Position numbers and translations under genes: made by a program
Origin: Marinoscillum pacificum
GTDB taxonomy: Bacteria > Bacteroidota > Bacteroidia > Cytophagales > Cyclobacteriaceae
Direction of reading: 5' to 3'
NCBI RefSeq assembly: GCF_024714495.1
Contig: NZ_JAMZMJ010000001.1
Span: 1,364,001 to 1,428,000 of the forward strand
DNA length: 64,000 nucleotides
Shown: piece by piece, positions 1 to 8,244 of the stretch
How positions within the stretch are numbered: the stretch's first letter is position 1
How the letters are laid out: every line of letters starts with the position of its first letter
The notes under the pieces: model-generated
Told to the model about the DNA's origin: nothing
Databases searched by the model: none
The model's input: the letters and a program-made list of their open reading frames with translations, nothing else

Positions 1-198
1 CAAAACACCATCTAAACCCCTACTTATCAGCTGGTTGAATAAGATTGAATACTCAAAAAAAAATCCGTCAAAAATCCAACACTAAACAATCCCCGCAAGG
101 GAATTACGTGTCGCAATGCGGGTTGTACTGAATCTTCATATTGAGTAATCTCCCCTTACATACGCGGTTCGGTATTTTGAACTTTATACTCACAAACC
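1..198. other. Left-end intergenic stretch
   Basis: No convincing gene is visible. A short open stretch in frame 2 closes near position 85 and has no recognisable similarity. An imperfect stem can be drawn between 86-97 and 117-126 (arms CCCGCA / TGCGGG plus ACAA / TTGT, with a two-base bulge and a 19-base loop). It is not followed by a T run, so it is not a typical terminator. Its role is unknown. Confidence 0.4.
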
Positions 199-300
199 AT
201 GAAAACTATGAATACCACCGAGATCGTAAAAAAGTGGCCATTGCTACTGCTTTTTATTATTTACCTATCAGTCACCGTTTATATAACTAGTGTAATCTGA
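199..300 (+). CDS. Possible 33-residue single-span membrane peptide
   Basis: An ATG-initiated frame encodes 33 residues: a short polar start (MKTMNTTEIVKKWP), then one hydrophobic segment at about residues 15-32, then a TGA stop. It lies 77 bases upstream of the subtilase gene on the same strand. No family is recognised. The lysine-then-hydrophobic layout suits a small inner-membrane peptide, but a reading frame this short could be fortuitous and no strong ribosome-binding site is seen. Confidence 0.35.
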   Translation: MKTMNTTEIVKKWPLLLLFIIYLSVTVYITSVI

Positions 301-321
301 GATTCAAATCATTCTCTTGCA

Positions 322-358
322 GTTATCTCTTATTAATTGTAAATTCAGAGGAGATAAC
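322..358 (+). promoter_or_regulatory. Inverted repeat in subtilase upstream region
   Basis: The arms GTTATCTC (322-329) and GAGATAAC (351-358) are exact reverse complements separated by 21 bases, 19 bases before the protease ATG. This could be an operator or a leader hairpin. It is seen directly; no function can be assigned. Confidence 0.35.
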
Positions 359-377
359 AACTTAACACTAACCCAAT

Positions 378-1916
378 ATGAAAAACTCACTCCTCCCAGC
401 GATGATCCTCGCGATCATGGCCTATGGATGTCATACGGATCATGAAGAACAACTTCAAATTGATCCATTGGTACAAACTCCTCATTACACCCTGACTCGA
501 GTCAATCAATCTGCTTATGAAGTATTAACTCGCGATGGCGAATTTCACTGGGACAAACTAACCAGTGAAGAAGTATCCTCAGCAATGACTCATAATGATT
601 CAACCATGGTTATCGGCTTCAAGCCAGCATCATTTGCAAACGTCAATGAGCGATTACATGAGATTGACATCACTTCTCAAGAGTGGATAGATGCCAAGGC
701 CAAAGTCATCAACAACATTGATGAAGTTCTTATCGCATTGGATGTAAACGAAAGCGCTCAGGATCTCATAGTTATGGAGCACGAAACGCTTCCATTTATC
801 AAAATCAAAACCTATCAGGTGGCTGTAATCGAAAGATTACGTGAAATGAAGGAGGTTCGGTATGCTGAACCTAATTCATTCACCTATGATGATTCTGAAA
901 TCAAATCCAATAACAACAGAATCACAAGTGATTCTGGATGCGATGTAAGTCCTGCAGGGTCTATACCAAGTGCTGACTATGTGACAGTGGCTCCAGGAAG
1001 CAAAATCCCATGGAATTATTATGCTCACAATATTCCAGCAGCATGGAACTACAGCACTGGCGACAATATCACCGTTGGTTTGATCGATACTGGTATTTCT
1101 CCAGACCAATCTAACTTAAATGGAAACTTTGCTTCAGGATACAGCACCGGTAGAAGTAGAACAAAATATGGCACTTATGTCAGCAGCTGGTGGTGGTGGG
1201 CATCTCCCGATGGGCCTAATGATCAGTGCGGACATGGCACTCAAATGGCAGGCACCATTAGTGGCCCACGGACATCCACAGGAAGTTCCATTGGCGTAGC
1301 GTATAAATGTGATCTGGCCGCCGTGAGAGGAACTGGCGATGTAATCATTAATGGTGGAAGTGAAAAAGATGGTGTAACCGATGCATTAGTATTGTTAGGC
1401 AATCGAACAGATGTAAAAATCATCAGCATGTCCATAGGCGACGTATTCTCTAGTGGGCAAGTAGAAGACGGTGTCAGATATGCATATGGCAAAGGTAAAA
1501 TGATCATCGCTGCGGCGGGCACTTCCTTAAGCTGGACTTCCTGGTATGGAGTCATCTTCCCTGCTACCATGAATGAAACGATAGCGGTAACAGGTATCAG
1601 AGATAATGGCTACAACAAATGCAATACTTGCCATGATGGCAGCAAGGTAGATTTTGTGGTCACTATGCAAAGAAACTCTAATACCGATAGAACGTCTCTG
1701 ACACAAGCTATGAGCGGCAATCAACCAGCTTATGTAGGCGGCTCATCTGTTGCCACTGCAACTACAGCAGGAATCGCTGCATTGATTTGGGCGACTAACC
1801 CTTCTCAATCCAGAGAGCAAGTACTCAATCGCATGAAGCTAGCTTCTGACTTCTATCCTTCCAGAGATGGCAACTTTGGCTGGGGAAAAATAGACGCACT
1901 CGCAGCAGTACAGTAA
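378..1916 (+). CDS. Subtilisin-like (S8) serine protease lipoprotein
   Basis: A 512-residue secreted subtilase. The N-terminus (MKNSLLPAMILAIMAYGC) is a lipoprotein signal with the lipid-acceptor Cys at residue 18, so the enzyme is probably anchored in an envelope membrane. Residues ~60-180 resemble an inhibitor-type propeptide. The catalytic triad is visible as Asp237 (VGLIDTG), His286 (GHGTQMAG) and Ser457 (GGSSVATA). The segment around 256-285, with a tryptophan cluster (SSWWWWASPDGPN), is an unusual insertion between the Asp and His blocks. The protein ends soon after the Ser block, with no T9SS sorting domain. The gene stands alone and is followed by a strong hairpin shared with the convergent lipoprotein gene. 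The protease family is certain; the substrate is unknown. Confidence 0.93.
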   Translation: MKNSLLPAMILAIMAYGCHTDHEEQLQIDPLVQTPHYTLTRVNQSAYEVLTRDGEFHWDKLTSEEVSSAMTHNDSTMVIGFKPASFANVNERLHEIDITSQEWIDAKAKVINNIDEVLIALDVNESAQDLIVMEHETLPFIKIKTYQVAVIERLREMKEVRYAEPNSFTYDDSEIKSNNNRITSDSGCDVSPAGSIPSADYVTVAPGSKIPWNYYAHNIPAAWNYSTGDNITVGLIDTGISPDQSNLNGNFASGYSTGRSRTKYGTYVSSWWWWASPDGPNDQCGHGTQMAGTISGPRTSTGSSIGVAYKCDLAAVRGTGDVIINGGSEKDGVTDALVLLGNRTDVKIISMSIGDVFSSGQVEDGVRYAYGKGKMIIAAAGTSLSWTSWYGVIFPATMNETIAVTGIRDNGYNKCNTCHDGSKVDFVVTMQRNSNTDRTSLTQAMSGNQPAYVGGSSVATATTAGIAALIWATNPSQSREQVLNRMKLASDFYPSRDGNFGWGKIDALAAVQ

Positions 1917-1930
1917 AACTCAACCTCATA

Positions 1931-1969
1931 AAAGGGGTCGTACGAATCTGTTATTAATACGACCCCTTT
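1931..1969. terminator. Bidirectional rho-independent terminator
   Basis: A perfect 12-bp stem (AAAGGGGTCGTA at 1931-1942 pairing with 1958-1969) lies between the subtilase stop and the stop of the convergent lipoprotein gene. The A and T residues at its ends let it serve both strands. Confidence 0.85.
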
Positions 1970-1990
1970 CATTATGCTCGACCATAGAGA

Positions 1991-3589
1991 CTATAATTTC
2001 AACTCGTCTTCTTTACTCCACCCATGATAGAGTTCCCCGTTTAAAGTCCTTTGCTTACCTCTTCTCAGACCTATACATGTGTTACCAACTGGACTAGGCA
2101 AATCCATACACAACTCCATATCACCAGTTTCCCAATTCATTATAATGCCTACTTCAACTGTAAATCCAATTCCCGCAATTTCACCTGAGGCCTGCGCCGT
2201 AATTTCAAATCCATTATGCGTAATCAATACATCAAAACTTACACTAACTTTCGCAACTTCTACATCCAATTCAAGGGATGTTCCACCAGAAATATAAAAT
2301 TGACCATCGTAATAAACATCTCCATTTACGTATACTTCTGCTAGTCCAGGAATACGCATATCTGCACCGATATAAACGTGCTCAGAGTCCACACCAAATA
2401 AGGCATTGATCAAATCTTGTTCTCCTATTCCGGGAATAGTCATAGACAAGGACGATCGAATGAAAAACTGGGAGTTATTTGTATTATCTCCAACATAAAA
2501 ATAGGACTCTATGGTTTGTTCAGGCATACTGAATTGAGACATTAAAGTGCCTCCCCCAACATTTGTCAATAACTCACCGAGAAACCCATTCTGAATTTGA
2601 ACCTCTCCTGCTACCTGAATGTAATTATTACCTTCCTCTTCTAATTCAACTATCACTGTTGCTCTACCCACTTCCATCCTGGGCAGAAAGGAAATAAAGT
2701 CTTGAGTAAGCGTTACAGCACCATTAACACCCATACGGTAACTCGACCCTTCAAAACCATTCTCAAAAAAAGCATTAAACCCATTTTCATTTGCTGTAAA
2801 ACCGATTAGTGCTTCCCCAAAAACCTCAATATGATACTTCGGAATAGGTACTAAACCTCCAACATAAATATTTCCATTGATGGACTGTAATGGTGTCTTC
2901 ATTACTGATGACAATTCATTGCTGTATGAAAAAGGGGTGAACAGTAACTCTCCTCTGGCACTTAAACCAAGAGATGCATCCATAATTTGAAATGGAGATG
3001 TCCCGATATCTCCTTTGAAATAAATCATCGGATCATTAGGTTCCATATAAAGTGATTTGGGTTGAAATGATGTATTACCTATGGTAAATCGCAGCTGCTC
3101 ACCTATGCTCTCGTCCAGCTGAATCCCTAAATAATTTTGATTTGAATTTAGTGGTGCCAACGGGTCTTGTTCTCGTATCGCTGCACCACTCTTCATCATA
3201 AAATTAGCCCCTGATGAATACTCTGTGAGTATATCAGAAAACACACCAATCTCTGGAAGTGTTGCTAACCCATAACCATATAATTCATCATAAACATCGG
3301 TACTTGATCGAGTCAATGAAAAATCTCCACTTGTAATGGGAACAAACTCATCATTAACCAAAGAAAAAATAGTACCCTTAATCTGAGCGTGATCATCCAG
3401 AACATTAACACGATCGTTATTCACATAAACCTTTCCAAGGTTGTCTATCTCCAGAATATGCATATTATCTGGATTTGCTTCTTCTATTTCGAAGATGTCA
3501 TGCGTGATCACTTCCTCCTTACAACTATTGTACAGGATCAAAGTCAATAAACTAAAAATAAGTCGGACAAGTACTTGTTTGGTTTTCAT
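1991..3589 (-). CDS. Large hypothetical lipoprotein
   Basis: 532 residues beginning with a lipoprotein signal (basic start, hydrophobic stretch, lipobox LYNSC near residue 23). The remainder is rich in short beta-strand-like repeats (for example GDVYYDGQFYISGG, GEVQIQNGFLGELL), suggesting an elongated all-beta surface structure. No enzymatic motif was seen and no family is recognised. Its start lies 38 bases inside the upstream outer-membrane gene in another frame, so the two are probably translated from one mRNA. The product may be an exported partner of that barrel-like protein, which is an inference from position only. Confidence 0.75.
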   Translation of the reverse strand: MKTKQVLVRLIFSLLTLILYNSCKEEVITHDIFEIEEANPDNMHILEIDNLGKVYVNNDRVNVLDDHAQIKGTIFSLVNDEFVPITSGDFSLTRSSTDVYDELYGYGLATLPEIGVFSDILTEYSSGANFMMKSGAAIREQDPLAPLNSNQNYLGIQLDESIGEQLRFTIGNTSFQPKSLYMEPNDPMIYFKGDIGTSPFQIMDASLGLSARGELLFTPFSYSNELSSVMKTPLQSINGNIYVGGLVPIPKYHIEVFGEALIGFTANENGFNAFFENGFEGSSYRMGVNGAVTLTQDFISFLPRMEVGRATVIVELEEEGNNYIQVAGEVQIQNGFLGELLTNVGGGTLMSQFSMPEQTIESYFYVGDNTNNSQFFIRSSLSMTIPGIGEQDLINALFGVDSEHVYIGADMRIPGLAEVYVNGDVYYDGQFYISGGTSLELDVEVAKVSVSFDVLITHNGFEITAQASGEIAGIGFTVEVGIIMNWETGDMELCMDLPSPVGNTCIGLRRGKQRTLNGELYHGWSKEDELKL

Positions 3590-4181
3590 TGAATATAAAT
3601 TGATAGGCTAGGCTTATTACTAATCTATTGGAACCAGTCTGGAAGGTTTGTGAATCAAACTGACCCGCAATAAACTTCTGATTTGATCTCAACCACTGAA
3701 ATTGTGTTGATAAAACAAGGTTTTTAAAATACAACTTAGGTATCACACCAACAGCATATCCAAAACCTTCCTGATACTCCTCATGGAATTCATATCCTGG
3801 AACATTAATATTTCCATTATCTATAAAATGATGAATCTCATAGATGACACCTGCAGAAGCTAGTAGCCTGAACTTTATCGGATTACTCTCCCAACCGAAC
3901 AACTGGCGATTGATGGAAACCCCATAAAAATCAGGATTCAATTGATAATTTTCAAAAGTGTATGAGGACTTAAAATCATAAAAAAAAGTCATAGAGAACA
4001 GGCTTCTCTCCGAACCCAATTCTGCATAAACTTGAAGAGGATTTTGTTTCGAATCAGCATTGACAATGTGCGATTCATGCCATAGTCCCACACCAAACCC
4101 TACCTCAACAGATATCTGAGAATAAGCATTTAGAGTAAAAAAGAACAAACAAGGAAACAGAATTCTTCCCACTTCTTTCAT
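3552..4181 (-). CDS. Outer-membrane beta-barrel-like protein
   Basis: 209 residues with a cleavable signal peptide (MKEVGRILFPCLFFFTLNAYSQ), then alternating polar/hydrophobic strands with terminal aromatic residues (SMTFFYDF, RLVISLAYQFIF). This fits a small 8-stranded outer-membrane barrel. The C-terminus extends past the last strand by about 13 residues. It is first in a two-gene operon and overlaps the following lipoprotein gene by 38 bases. The upstream region faces the TetR promoter. A ligand or role cannot be assigned. Confidence 0.7.
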   Translation of the reverse strand: MKEVGRILFPCLFFFTLNAYSQISVEVGFGVGLWHESHIVNADSKQNPLQVYAELGSERSLFSMTFFYDFKSSYTFENYQLNPDFYGVSINRQLFGWESNPIKFRLLASAGVIYEIHHFIDNGNINVPGYEFHEEYQEGFGYAVGVIPKLYFKNLVLSTQFQWLRSNQKFIAGQFDSQTFQTGSNRLVISLAYQFIFNENQTSTCPTYF

Positions 4182-4367
4182 AACATGACTGTTTTGAAAA
4201 GATTAAAAAATGAAGTGGTGCGGCAAATAACTCTATACGGCAACAGAGTCTTTAATTACCTGCTTATCAAAAAATTACAAAACTAAACAGGTAATTATCA
4301 AAGTAATATTACAAATACTTCATTTATGATCCAAAGAGATTTCGAATAGTTTTATTCTATAAAATAT

Positions 4368-4399
4368 TTTGATTACCTACCTACTAGTAGGTATATTTG
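4368..4399 (+). promoter_or_regulatory. Promoter with embedded palindromic TetR operator
   Basis: A Bacteroidota-type promoter is visible: TTTG at 4368-4371 (-33 box), a 20-bp spacer, and TATATTTG at 4392-4399 (matching TAnnTTTG, -7 box). A perfect 16-bp palindrome TACCTACTAGTAGGTA (4378-4393) fills most of the spacer and overlaps the -7 box. The TetR ATG is only 13 bases further on. The geometry predicts autorepression by the regulator encoded immediately downstream. Confidence 0.75.
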
Positions 4400-4412
4400 T
4401 TTTAAGAATTAT

Positions 4413-4970
4413 ATGTCAACCAGAGATAACATATTATCAATCACTGATCAATTGATCCTTTCTAAAGGATACAATGCTTTCAGCTTTGCTGATATCTCCA
4501 ATGAATTGGGAATTAAAAAAGCATCCATACATTATCATTTTTCATCTAAAGAAGAGTTAGGAAAATCCCTTATAAAAAGTCATATAGACAAAACCAAAGC
4601 ACTATTTGATGAGGCTAAAACACTGACACCTACCGAAAGGCTGTTACGCTTTATTGACATCTATAACCAAAGAAAGTCAGCTCATCAGGTGTGTATTGTA
4701 GGTAGTTTATCTACGGACCTCTTGACACTTGGTGACTCCATGAAAAATGAGATGAAAGAACTTAGTTCTGTCATCCTAAACGGACTTACTGACATTCTTA
4801 TAGAGGGAAAGCGGGAAAATACGTTTAGGTTTGCCGATCAACCTAGGACCAAAGCACTGCTGATCATCACAAATTTGCTTGGTGGCTTACAGCTATCACG
4901 GCTAACTAGTGATGATGACTTTGAAGAAATTAAACGATCTATATTAGATAACTTACTTAATAACGAATGA
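4413..4970 (+). CDS. TetR/AcrR-family transcriptional regulator
   Basis: 185 residues. The N-terminal helix-turn-helix is typical of TetR (SFADISNELGIKKASIHYHFSSKEEL, residues ~24-50, here quoted in part: ADISNELGIKKASIHYHF). The C-terminal ligand-binding half contains a Cys-containing segment (HQVCIVGSLSTD) seen in TetR proteins of the YxaF/QacR-like branch. It overlaps the following FabF-like gene by ATGA, so the two are translationally coupled. A perfect palindrome within its own promoter is the probable operator. The ligand may be a fatty-acid-related molecule, inferred only from the coupled fabF-like gene. Confidence 0.9.
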   Translation: MSTRDNILSITDQLILSKGYNAFSFADISNELGIKKASIHYHFSSKEELGKSLIKSHIDKTKALFDEAKTLTPTERLLRFIDIYNQRKSAHQVCIVGSLSTDLLTLGDSMKNEMKELSSVILNGLTDILIEGKRENTFRFADQPRTKALLIITNLLGGLQLSRLTSDDDFEEIKRSILDNLLNNE

Positions 4971-6208
4971 AACGTGTAGTTATAACTGGTCTTGGAGCCT
5001 TATCACCTCTTGGTGATAACCTCGAAGAAACTTGGAAGAATGCCGTAAATGGCGTTTCAGGTGCAAAACCAATTACCTATTTCGATACAGAAAAGTTTAA
5101 AACCACCTTTGCATGTGAGCTGAAAGGCTTCGATCCTAAGGACGTTTTGGATAGAAATGAAATTAAACGTTCCGATCGATTCACTCAATATGCTTTGTAC
5201 TCTAGTACCGAAGCACTTAATGACAGTGGACTAGATCTTTCTAAGATAGATCCTTTTGACATTGGAGTAATCTGGGGATCTGGTCAGGGAGGAATGGACA
5301 CTTTCGAGCAGGAAGTTGGAGCATTTACGTCTGGTGATGGAACACCAAGGTTTAGCCCATTCTTTATTCCAAAGCTGATTTCCAATATGGCATCAGGGTT
5401 GATTTCCATGAAATTTGGTTTAATGGGCATCAACTACACCACAGTGGCTGCTTGTGCTACCGCCAACAGCTCTATCATGGACGCCTTCAATTACATCAAA
5501 TTGGGTAAAGCGAAAGTATTCATTACTGGTGGTTCAGAATGTCCTGTGACCTCTGCATCTATCGGAGGATTTAACGCTCTAAAAGCAATGTCTACCAGAA
5601 ACGATGAGCCAGAAAAAGCATCTAGACCATTTGATGTAAACAGAGATGGTTTCGTGATGGGTGAAGGTGCTGGAGCGTTGGTTTTAGAAGAACTGGAGCA
5701 CGCCAAAGCGCGTGGTGCAAAAATATACGCTGAAATTGTAGGTGCATCTATGACTGCAGATGCATATCACATGACAGCCACACATCCTGAAGGAAAAGGA
5801 GCTTCCAGAGCAATGGAAAACGCTCTCGCTGAAGCAGGATTGAATGCATCAGAAGTGGATTATGTGAACGCTCACGCAACTTCTACTCCTGTTGGTGACA
5901 TCAGTGAGATTAAAGCAATCAATAACACTTTTGGCACTTCTGAAAGACTACATGTAAGCTCTACCAAGTCTATGACTGGTCACTTACTTGGAGCTGCAGG
6001 AGCCATTGAAAGTATTTTCTGTATCAAAGCCATACAGGACAATGTGGTACCTCCTACCATCAATCTGGAGGAATTGGATCCTGAGGTACCTGGACATTTA
6101 AAAATCGTGGCACAACAAGCCTTAGAAAAGAAGGTAGAAGTTGCTATGAACAATAGCTTCGGTTTTGGCGGTCATAATGCGATCACCTTGTTTAAGAAGT
6201 TCAGCTAA
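4967..6208 (+). CDS. Beta-ketoacyl-ACP synthase II-like enzyme
   Basis: 413 residues, the normal length for FabF. The condensing-enzyme residues are present: nucleophile Cys near residue 163 (VAACATANSS), His near 303 (NAHATSTPVGD), and the Lys/His block near 334-339 (STKSMTGHLLGAAGA). The C-terminal glycine-rich motif (NNSFGFGGHNA) is also present. The enzyme should elongate acyl-ACP with malonyl-ACP. It is not flanked by acpP or other fab genes. Coupling to a TetR gene suggests an inducible accessory condensing enzyme rather than the housekeeping copy, which is an inference. A strong terminator follows. Confidence 0.92.
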   Translation: MKRVVITGLGALSPLGDNLEETWKNAVNGVSGAKPITYFDTEKFKTTFACELKGFDPKDVLDRNEIKRSDRFTQYALYSSTEALNDSGLDLSKIDPFDIGVIWGSGQGGMDTFEQEVGAFTSGDGTPRFSPFFIPKLISNMASGLISMKFGLMGINYTTVAACATANSSIMDAFNYIKLGKAKVFITGGSECPVTSASIGGFNALKAMSTRNDEPEKASRPFDVNRDGFVMGEGAGALVLEELEHAKARGAKIYAEIVGASMTADAYHMTATHPEGKGASRAMENALAEAGLNASEVDYVNAHATSTPVGDISEIKAINNTFGTSERLHVSSTKSMTGHLLGAAGAIESIFCIKAIQDNVVPPTINLEELDPEVPGHLKIVAQQALEKKVEVAMNNSFGFGGHNAITLFKKFS

Positions 6209-6229
6209 TTAATAGAAATAGCTTAGTAA

Positions 6230-6264
6230 AAGGCCCCGTTTCCAGATGGAAACGGGGCCTTTTC
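6230..6264 (+). terminator. Rho-independent terminator after fabF-like gene
   Basis: The arms AAGGCCCCGTTTCC (6230-6243) and GGAAACGGGGCCTT (6248-6261) pair over 14 bp around a small loop and run into a T stretch. It closes the TetR-FabF operon. Confidence 0.9.
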
Positions 6265-6322
6265 TATTTAAGTAATCAACAGCTCATCACGTCTTTCGTC
6301 AATCAAAAAATCCTGAAAAATG

Positions 6323-6349
6323 ATAACAATCTCATTTTGAGATCGTTAT
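6323..6349 (+). promoter_or_regulatory. Inverted repeat upstream of csbD-like gene
   Basis: The arms ATAACAATCTC (6323-6333) and GAGATCGTTAT (6339-6349) are reverse complements with one mismatch and a 5-base spacer, 46 bases before the CsbD ATG. It may be an operator or mRNA hairpin. No regulator can be named. Confidence 0.35.
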
Positions 6350-6394
6350 ATTTATAGAAACAACAATTAAACTTAAGACATAACCCTTATTAGT

Positions 6395-6592
6395 ATGGAT
6401 TTACAGATCAAAGGAAACTGGTATCAGTTAAAAGGCCAGTTGAAGGAGAAATATGGAGAACTTACAGATGATGATCTTAAAATGGCTGAAGGAAAGGCCG
6501 AAGAGCTAATCGGTATTCTTCAAGAAAAAACAGGAAAGACCAAAGAAGAACTGGAAGAAGAACTCGTAGAGTTGGACTCCAAGCTTCTTTAA
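6395..6592 (+). CDS. CsbD-family stress protein
   Basis: 65 residues, matching the CsbD family in length and composition: an N-terminal [20 protein letters not shown] block followed by a highly charged amphipathic helix. CsbD proteins are small general-stress proteins of unclear molecular function. It is monocistronic between two terminators, with an inverted repeat in its upstream region. Confidence 0.88.
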   Translation: MDLQIKGNWYQLKGQLKEKYGELTDDDLKMAEGKAEELIGILQEKTGKTKEELEEELVELDSKLL

Positions 6593-6612
6593 GAACTAAT
6601 AACTCAAAAATT

Positions 6613-6642
6613 GAAAGCAGGTCGAGAGGCCTGCTTTTTTAT
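6613..6642 (+). terminator. Terminator after csbD-like gene
   Basis: The stem AGCAGGTC / GGCCTGCT (6616-6635, one G-U pair, GAGA loop) is followed directly by a T run, 24 bases after the CsbD stop. Confidence 0.8.
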
Positions 6643-6779
6643 TTCTATTCATCATTACTACATCAACCAGCCCAAACGATTACATCAATAACTCAACAAC
6701 CGGGAAGTAATCAATGATGCAACAGCATTGAGGTAAGGGAATTCACTATCCTTGTCGAATCCCAAAACCGAAACCTGTG

Positions 6780-8186
6780 ATGATGAAATCTACCTACCTG
6801 CTGATTTTAGTAATTTCTGTTACCTTAATTTCTTGTAAAGAAGACCTTCCTTCTTCTAAGATTTCAGGAGTACTTATAGACAAATACAGCAAAGATCCAG
6901 TAGCCAATGCCACGATTCTGGTTTTAGAAAATGGACCTAGCATTACTTCAGAATCTGATGGTTCTTTTAGTTTTGACAATTCGTCATTGATAGACATAGA
7001 AGAAATGGATATCAACGGATCATTATTCGCTGCTGTACGGATACAGCATGAAGATTATCGCCCTATTGAAGTCAACATCCAGCTTAATTCGAAATCCGAA
7101 ATAGGATTAACAGACAAAGAGCTTCCTACCTATTACTACAATCAACCTGTCCAGCTAAATGATGACATTCCAACAGGACCATTGTCAGAATCATCGTTGG
7201 ATCGTCAGACCATACAGCTACTTATGGAAAACATCGTGCAGGATGAATACAAAGAACTTCATAGCATCCTTGTTTATAAAGATGATGCATTGGTTTTGGA
7301 AGATTACTTTTTTGGAAACAACGACACGATTGACTTTGAGAACAATGTCATTGTAGATAAGCAGCCCACACCTATCCAGTGGGATCGAACAACACCTCAT
7401 TACATCGCATCTGTCAACAAAGCTCTCACATCCACCCTTACAGGAATCGCATTAGACCAACAAAACCTATCCACTTCATCCACTATCAAGGATTATTTGC
7501 CAGAATATGCTTCCTACTTCGCAGATGAAAACAAGGCAAGCGTGACCTTTGAAAGCTGTCTAACCATGACTACAGGATTTCAATGGGATGAATGGTCTTC
7601 TAATGACCTGGCTTTACTATGGAAATCTGAAGATTTTGGAGATTTTGTACTATCCAGAGATAACATGGGCATTGGAACCGAATGGAGATACAATAGTGCT
7701 ATTCCTAACCTATTACTCAAGTCCATAGAAAACGTGACTGGAGAAAATGTTCGTGATTGGGCACAGGAAAATTTCTATGACAAGCTTGGCATTACGAACT
7801 TCAAATGGCAATCACAGCCGGATGGAACACCAGAAGGGTCTGCAAGAATCTATCTTACTCCGAGAGATATGCTTAAGGTTGGCATTACCTATCTCAGCGA
7901 AGGCAAATGGAAAGGCGAACAAGTAATTCCTGCAGACTATGTAGCTGAGTGCTTTGAAATAAAAGAAAACACAACGTCAGGAGATTACAGTTACTATTTC
8001 TGGATAAGAGAGCTCAATGGCGTTAAATATCTCTCCGCTGAAGGAGATGGAGGCAACTATATCAACATTTTCCCTGAACAAAACATGGTCATCGTGATCA
8101 CCCAGGGATTATACCTAAAATGGCCAAGCTATGTCACTCAAGCTAACGACATCATGGGTAACTACATCCTTCCTGCTATTGAATAG
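6780..8186 (+). CDS. Beta-lactamase-family serine hydrolase lipoprotein
   Basis: 468 residues. A lipoprotein signal ends at LISCKED. Residues ~25-110 form a carboxypeptidase-regulatory-like beta domain (SGVLIDKYSKDPVANATI, EDGSFSFD-like turn). The rest is a class C beta-lactamase/PBP fold: SVNK with Ser211 and Lys214 (SxxK), a YNS block at WRYNSAIPN, and a GDGG block near the C-terminus in place of KTG/HxG. Such lipoproteins are usually peptidases or esterases rather than antibiotic-inactivating enzymes. The frame opens with GTG then two ATGs; an ATG start (6780 or 6783) is preferred because it begins the signal peptide. The gene is monocistronic. Confidence 0.88.
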   Translation: MMKSTYLLILVISVTLISCKEDLPSSKISGVLIDKYSKDPVANATILVLENGPSITSESDGSFSFDNSSLIDIEEMDINGSLFAAVRIQHEDYRPIEVNIQLNSKSEIGLTDKELPTYYYNQPVQLNDDIPTGPLSESSLDRQTIQLLMENIVQDEYKELHSILVYKDDALVLEDYFFGNNDTIDFENNVIVDKQPTPIQWDRTTPHYIASVNKALTSTLTGIALDQQNLSTSSTIKDYLPEYASYFADENKASVTFESCLTMTTGFQWDEWSSNDLALLWKSEDFGDFVLSRDNMGIGTEWRYNSAIPNLLLKSIENVTGENVRDWAQENFYDKLGITNFKWQSQPDGTPEGSARIYLTPRDMLKVGITYLSEGKWKGEQVIPADYVAECFEIKENTTSGDYSYYFWIRELNGVKYLSAEGDGGNYINIFPEQNMVIVITQGLYLKWPSYVTQANDIMGNYILPAIE

Positions 8187-8244
8187 ACTTGTTTTAAGCT
8201 CTCAAGAATAACTTGCCATATCCATTCGAGCAATCCTTGTATTT

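Noticed and set aside
2-85. Possible C-terminal end of a gene entering from the left
   Set aside because: About 27 codons open to the edge without any recognisable pattern; cannot be told from chance.
4278-4285. Minus-strand -7 box for the barrel-like gene
   Set aside because: CAAAACTA fits TAnnTTTG in reverse, but TTTG copies are 13 and 26 bp away rather than about 20.
5491-5706. 71-codon minus-strand frame in the fabF-like gene
   Set aside because: Antisense shadow of conserved condensing-enzyme motifs.
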